Shown piece by piece: positions 62,441 through 64,000 of a DNA stretch of 64,000 nt. Source of the stretch: Paenactinomyces guangxiensis (GTDB lineage Bacteria > Bacillota > Bacilli > Thermoactinomycetales > Thermoactinomycetaceae); contig NZ_JAECVR010000004.1 in assembly GCF_016055185.1 (NCBI RefSeq), positions 124,001 to 188,000 of the forward strand, written 5' to 3'. Under the pieces are notes generated by a model. That model was not told the origin of the DNA. It did no database searches and worked only from the letters and a program-made list of their open reading frames with translations. The position numbers were made by a program, and so were the translations under genes. Positions within the stretch are counted from its first letter, which is position 1. Every line of letters starts with the position of its first letter.

Positions 62441-62463
62441 AAGTCCCGTGCAAAACGGGACTT
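62441..62463. terminator. Bidirectional terminator yuiA/hemQ
   Basis: AAGTCCCGT (62441-62449) pairs exactly with ACGGGACTT (62455-62463). Confidence 0.75.
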
Positions 62464-62468
62464 ACGCT

Positions 62469-63230
62469 TTACAAGGTGTTTAATGCATCCATGATTTCCG
62501 GATGGGAGACACAGGTAAACATTGGAACATCGCGCAGGGTATAGCGGCTTGCTTCTGTTTCACGCAATTCCTGAACCAGGTTTAAGAAATCTTTAGGATC
62601 ATCAGTTTCAAAAGCAACTACAAATTCCTGGTCATCAATGCCGAAACTGTAGGTGGTGTTTAATTTGACCGAAGGATACTTGCTGCCCACCTGGATATGT
62701 TCGTCCATCATCCCCTGGCGTGCCGGGAAAGAAAGCTGATACCAGTCGCGAGTTTTGACAAATGGATAGACAAATAAGTATTTACTGCGGCCCGGAATAA
62801 TATGTGTACGGGGATTCTGGTGTTCCGGGTCCATTTTATCCACATAGATACTGCGCTTTGTTAAAGACAGGTAGGAGTAAGTGATTTGCAAGTATTTACC
62901 AAGCCCTGTTTTCAGCAACTGGCTGGTCATGGCCTGGAAAATTTCCAGCTCGTTTGCAATTCGCCACAACATAAGTTCTGCATCTGCGCGAATCCCTACC
63001 AGAGAATAAGAGAGGACAAACATGCCCGGACGGTTCTGGTACTCTTTCACTACGGCGGCAAACTCTTGCTTCCCTTTTTCTTGTTCTGCTTCGCTTAAAC
63101 GGCGCCAGGCCGGATCTACCTTAAAAAAGGAAAAATTGACAAATTGAGTGGGCAGACTGGGGCGGGGTGCGCTTTCAGCACCGGACTGTGTTCCGGGTCT
63201 GCCAAATGGCGGTCTACCTTGTGGACGCAT
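62469..63230 (-). CDS. hemQ: Coproheme decarboxylase HemQ
   Basis: A 253-residue chlorite dismutase-family protein of the Gram-positive HemQ (YwfI) type, which oxidatively decarboxylates coproheme III to heme b. YPFVKTRDWYQLSFPARQGMMDEHI contains the catalytic Tyr and Lys and the proximal His appears in the DEHI/KYPSVKLNTTYSFG region. A Pro/Gly-rich N-terminal tail of about 28 residues (RPPFGRPGTQ) is unusual; typical HemQ lacks it. GGAGGAAC precedes ATG 63230. Confidence 0.92.
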   Translation of the reverse strand: MRPQGRPPFGRPGTQSGAESAPRPSLPTQFVNFSFFKVDPAWRRLSEAEQEKGKQEFAAVVKEYQNRPGMFVLSYSLVGIRADAELMLWRIANELEIFQAMTSQLLKTGLGKYLQITYSYLSLTKRSIYVDKMDPEHQNPRTHIIPGRSKYLFVYPFVKTRDWYQLSFPARQGMMDEHIQVGSKYPSVKLNTTYSFGIDDQEFVVAFETDDPKDFLNLVQELRETEASRYTLRDVPMFTCVSHPEIMDALNTL

Positions 63231-63428
63231 AAAAGTTCCTCCTTTGTTTCAATCCAACCCTTATTTTACCGAAACTGCGAGCCGGGAGGCAAATGACAGA
63301 CCGGATTGTCGTAAAATTGACTTGAACCAGACAATGTTCACTGTTTTGTAGTTCTTTATCCGTTGACCCGGTGAGGGATTTTCAGTAAAATGAATGTCGG
63401 ATTTAGAAGAAACCGGAGGCGATGACCC

Positions 63429-63722
63429 ATGAGTCAGCCCCTAATCGTTGCAGCTGTTACGGAGATCAGTCTCCCGCAGTTGATCATTTCCATACCGCTC
63501 TTTTTTGTTTTAACGTTTGGGATTGGTTTTATCCTGAATATGATACTTAAAACGACATGGTTGCCGCTTATTTTATATTTTGGCATTGTGATATACTTAT
63601 TGTTCAGTTTGACTTCTCCTCATGTGACCGATATCACGGTTCTTTTGTCCGGTCTGGCCGGAGCCGTTGGCGGCGGATGGACAATCAAAACGCTTCGGGC
63701 AAAAGGTTATCGCATGTTTTAA
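63429..63722 (+). CDS. yuiB: YuiB-like membrane protein
   Basis: A 97-residue protein with three TMs (LIISIPLFFVLTFGIGFILNMIL, WLPLILYFGIVIYLLFSL, ITVLLSGLAGAVGGGW). The LNMILKTTWLPL stretch and its location beside yuiA fit YuiB. Function unknown. GGAGG lies upstream of ATG 63429. Convergent genes are not present; the upstream region is shared with divergent hemQ. Confidence 0.8.
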   Translation: MSQPLIVAAVTEISLPQLIISIPLFFVLTFGIGFILNMILKTTWLPLILYFGIVIYLLFSLTSPHVTDITVLLSGLAGAVGGGWTIKTLRAKGYRMF

Positions 63723-63754
63723 GATTTTAATGGTGATGTAGTTCACCGGAAAGG

Positions 63755-63776
63755 AGCCCCTTCGTCTGAAGGGGCT
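63755..63776 (+). terminator. Hairpin after yuiB
   Basis: AGCCCCTTC (63755-63763) pairs exactly with GAAGGGGCT (63768-63776); no T run. Confidence 0.5.
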
Positions 63777-63810
63777 AAACGTATCACTGCAGGAGAAATG
63801 GATCGCCCTT

Positions 63811-63835
63811 AACTGCCTAATCGGCAGTTTTTTTT
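63811..63835. terminator. Terminator at right end
   Basis: AACTGCC (63811-63817) pairs with GGCAGTT (63823-63829), with T runs on the plus strand. Confidence 0.75.
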
Positions 63836-63999
63836 ATGATTGTATTTTGAAACGGCCGGTCAGGATCAGGAGCTCGAAAAATAGAGGGATAGAGAAGGTG
63901 GGCTAAAAACTTGATTCCTGTCAGCAAACGGGGTGAGGGGCGGCAATACCATCCTTCTTCAAGGATATGGACACTGGAGTCCCGCGCAAAAGGCTTCCC
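63817..63999 (-). CDS. Possible 3' end of a gene (partial)
   Basis: On the minus strand a frame enters from the right edge and stays open for 60 codons (ARDSSVHILEEGWYCRPSPR, then LLTGIKFLAHLLYPSIF) to TAG 63819-63817, which lies inside the terminator stem. No family recognised; with this length it could be chance. Confidence 0.3.
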   Translation of the reverse strand, partial: GKPFARDSSVHILEEGWYCRPSPRLLTGIKFLAHLLYPSIFRAPDPDRPFQNTIIKKTAD

Positions 64000-64000
64000 T

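Overview
This 64 kb window reads as the chromosome of a spore-forming Bacillales bacterium of moderate GC, most likely Thermoactinomycetaceae or a close relative; the family is an inference. The basis is gene content and order: a core syntenic with the Bacillus subtilis yut/yum/yui region (lytH, lipA, yutC, yutD, yutE, yutF, yutG, yutH, yutI, yuzD, yuzB, yutM, yumC, a yumB-like NADH dehydrogenase, yuiA, yuiB), several sporulation genes (lytH, a YhcN/YlaJ lipoprotein, CotF-like coat proteins, yutH, a Spo0E-like phosphatase), futalosine-type menaquinone enzymes and Gram-positive HemQ. GTG and TTG starts behind strong GGAGG sites are frequent.

Layout. 1-8.8 kb: a cut-off amidase lipoprotein, a glutaredoxin-like protein, an amino acid permease, LytH, a divergent Fur-controlled siderophore importer without its own ATPase, and lipoyl synthase. 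9-20 kb: the yut core plus spore-coat, DUF4349 and MerR/coiled-coil genes and a SufR-like Fe-S sensor. 20-22.6 kb: a polymorphic-toxin gene and its presumed immunity gene. 22.7-26.4 kb: glycolate oxidase subunits GlcDF and a divergent FadR-type regulator. 26.4-27.1 kb: a dead acetyltransferase gene and an unexplained segment. 27-30 kb: OPT peptide transporter, PqqD-like and DUF1450 proteins. 30-38 kb: an opp operon with two binding proteins. 38-44.4 kb: MFS and divergent NRAMP transporters, NifU-like YutI, the MccA-MccB reverse transsulfuration pair, YuzD. 44.6-49.5 kb: two paralogous secreted proteins, YuzB, two adjacent MqnE-type radical SAM genes, Spo0E-like and HesB-type proteins. 50-57.5 kb is accessory: an IS4 remnant, a group II intron remnant, a gene fragment, a secreted lysozyme-like protein with a small membrane partner, a SulP transporter, and a TPR receptor fragment followed by two tiny tandem peptide genes. 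57.5-64 kb returns to core genes (VOC protein, Gfo/Idh/MocA oxidoreductase, YumC, NDH-2, YuiA, HemQ, YuiB).

Two observations stand out. First, at 55712-55856 on the minus strand, two tandem short ORFs, each with a strong Shine-Dalgarno, encode 20- and 18-residue peptides ending in LLGDDDTQPVG and LLGDDDTRPSG. They overlap or follow the 3' end of a TPR gene, as in receptor-pheromone (RRNPP) cassettes, and I recognise neither peptide. Second, the two secreted toxin-like genes (starts at 20554 and 51983) share an N-terminal module and a leader in which a 14-bp stem with base changes that keep pairing lies between a perfect GGAGG and the ATG about 115-140 nt downstream, which suggests the hairpin brings the ribosome site to the start codon.

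No tRNA, rRNA or CRISPR array was seen.
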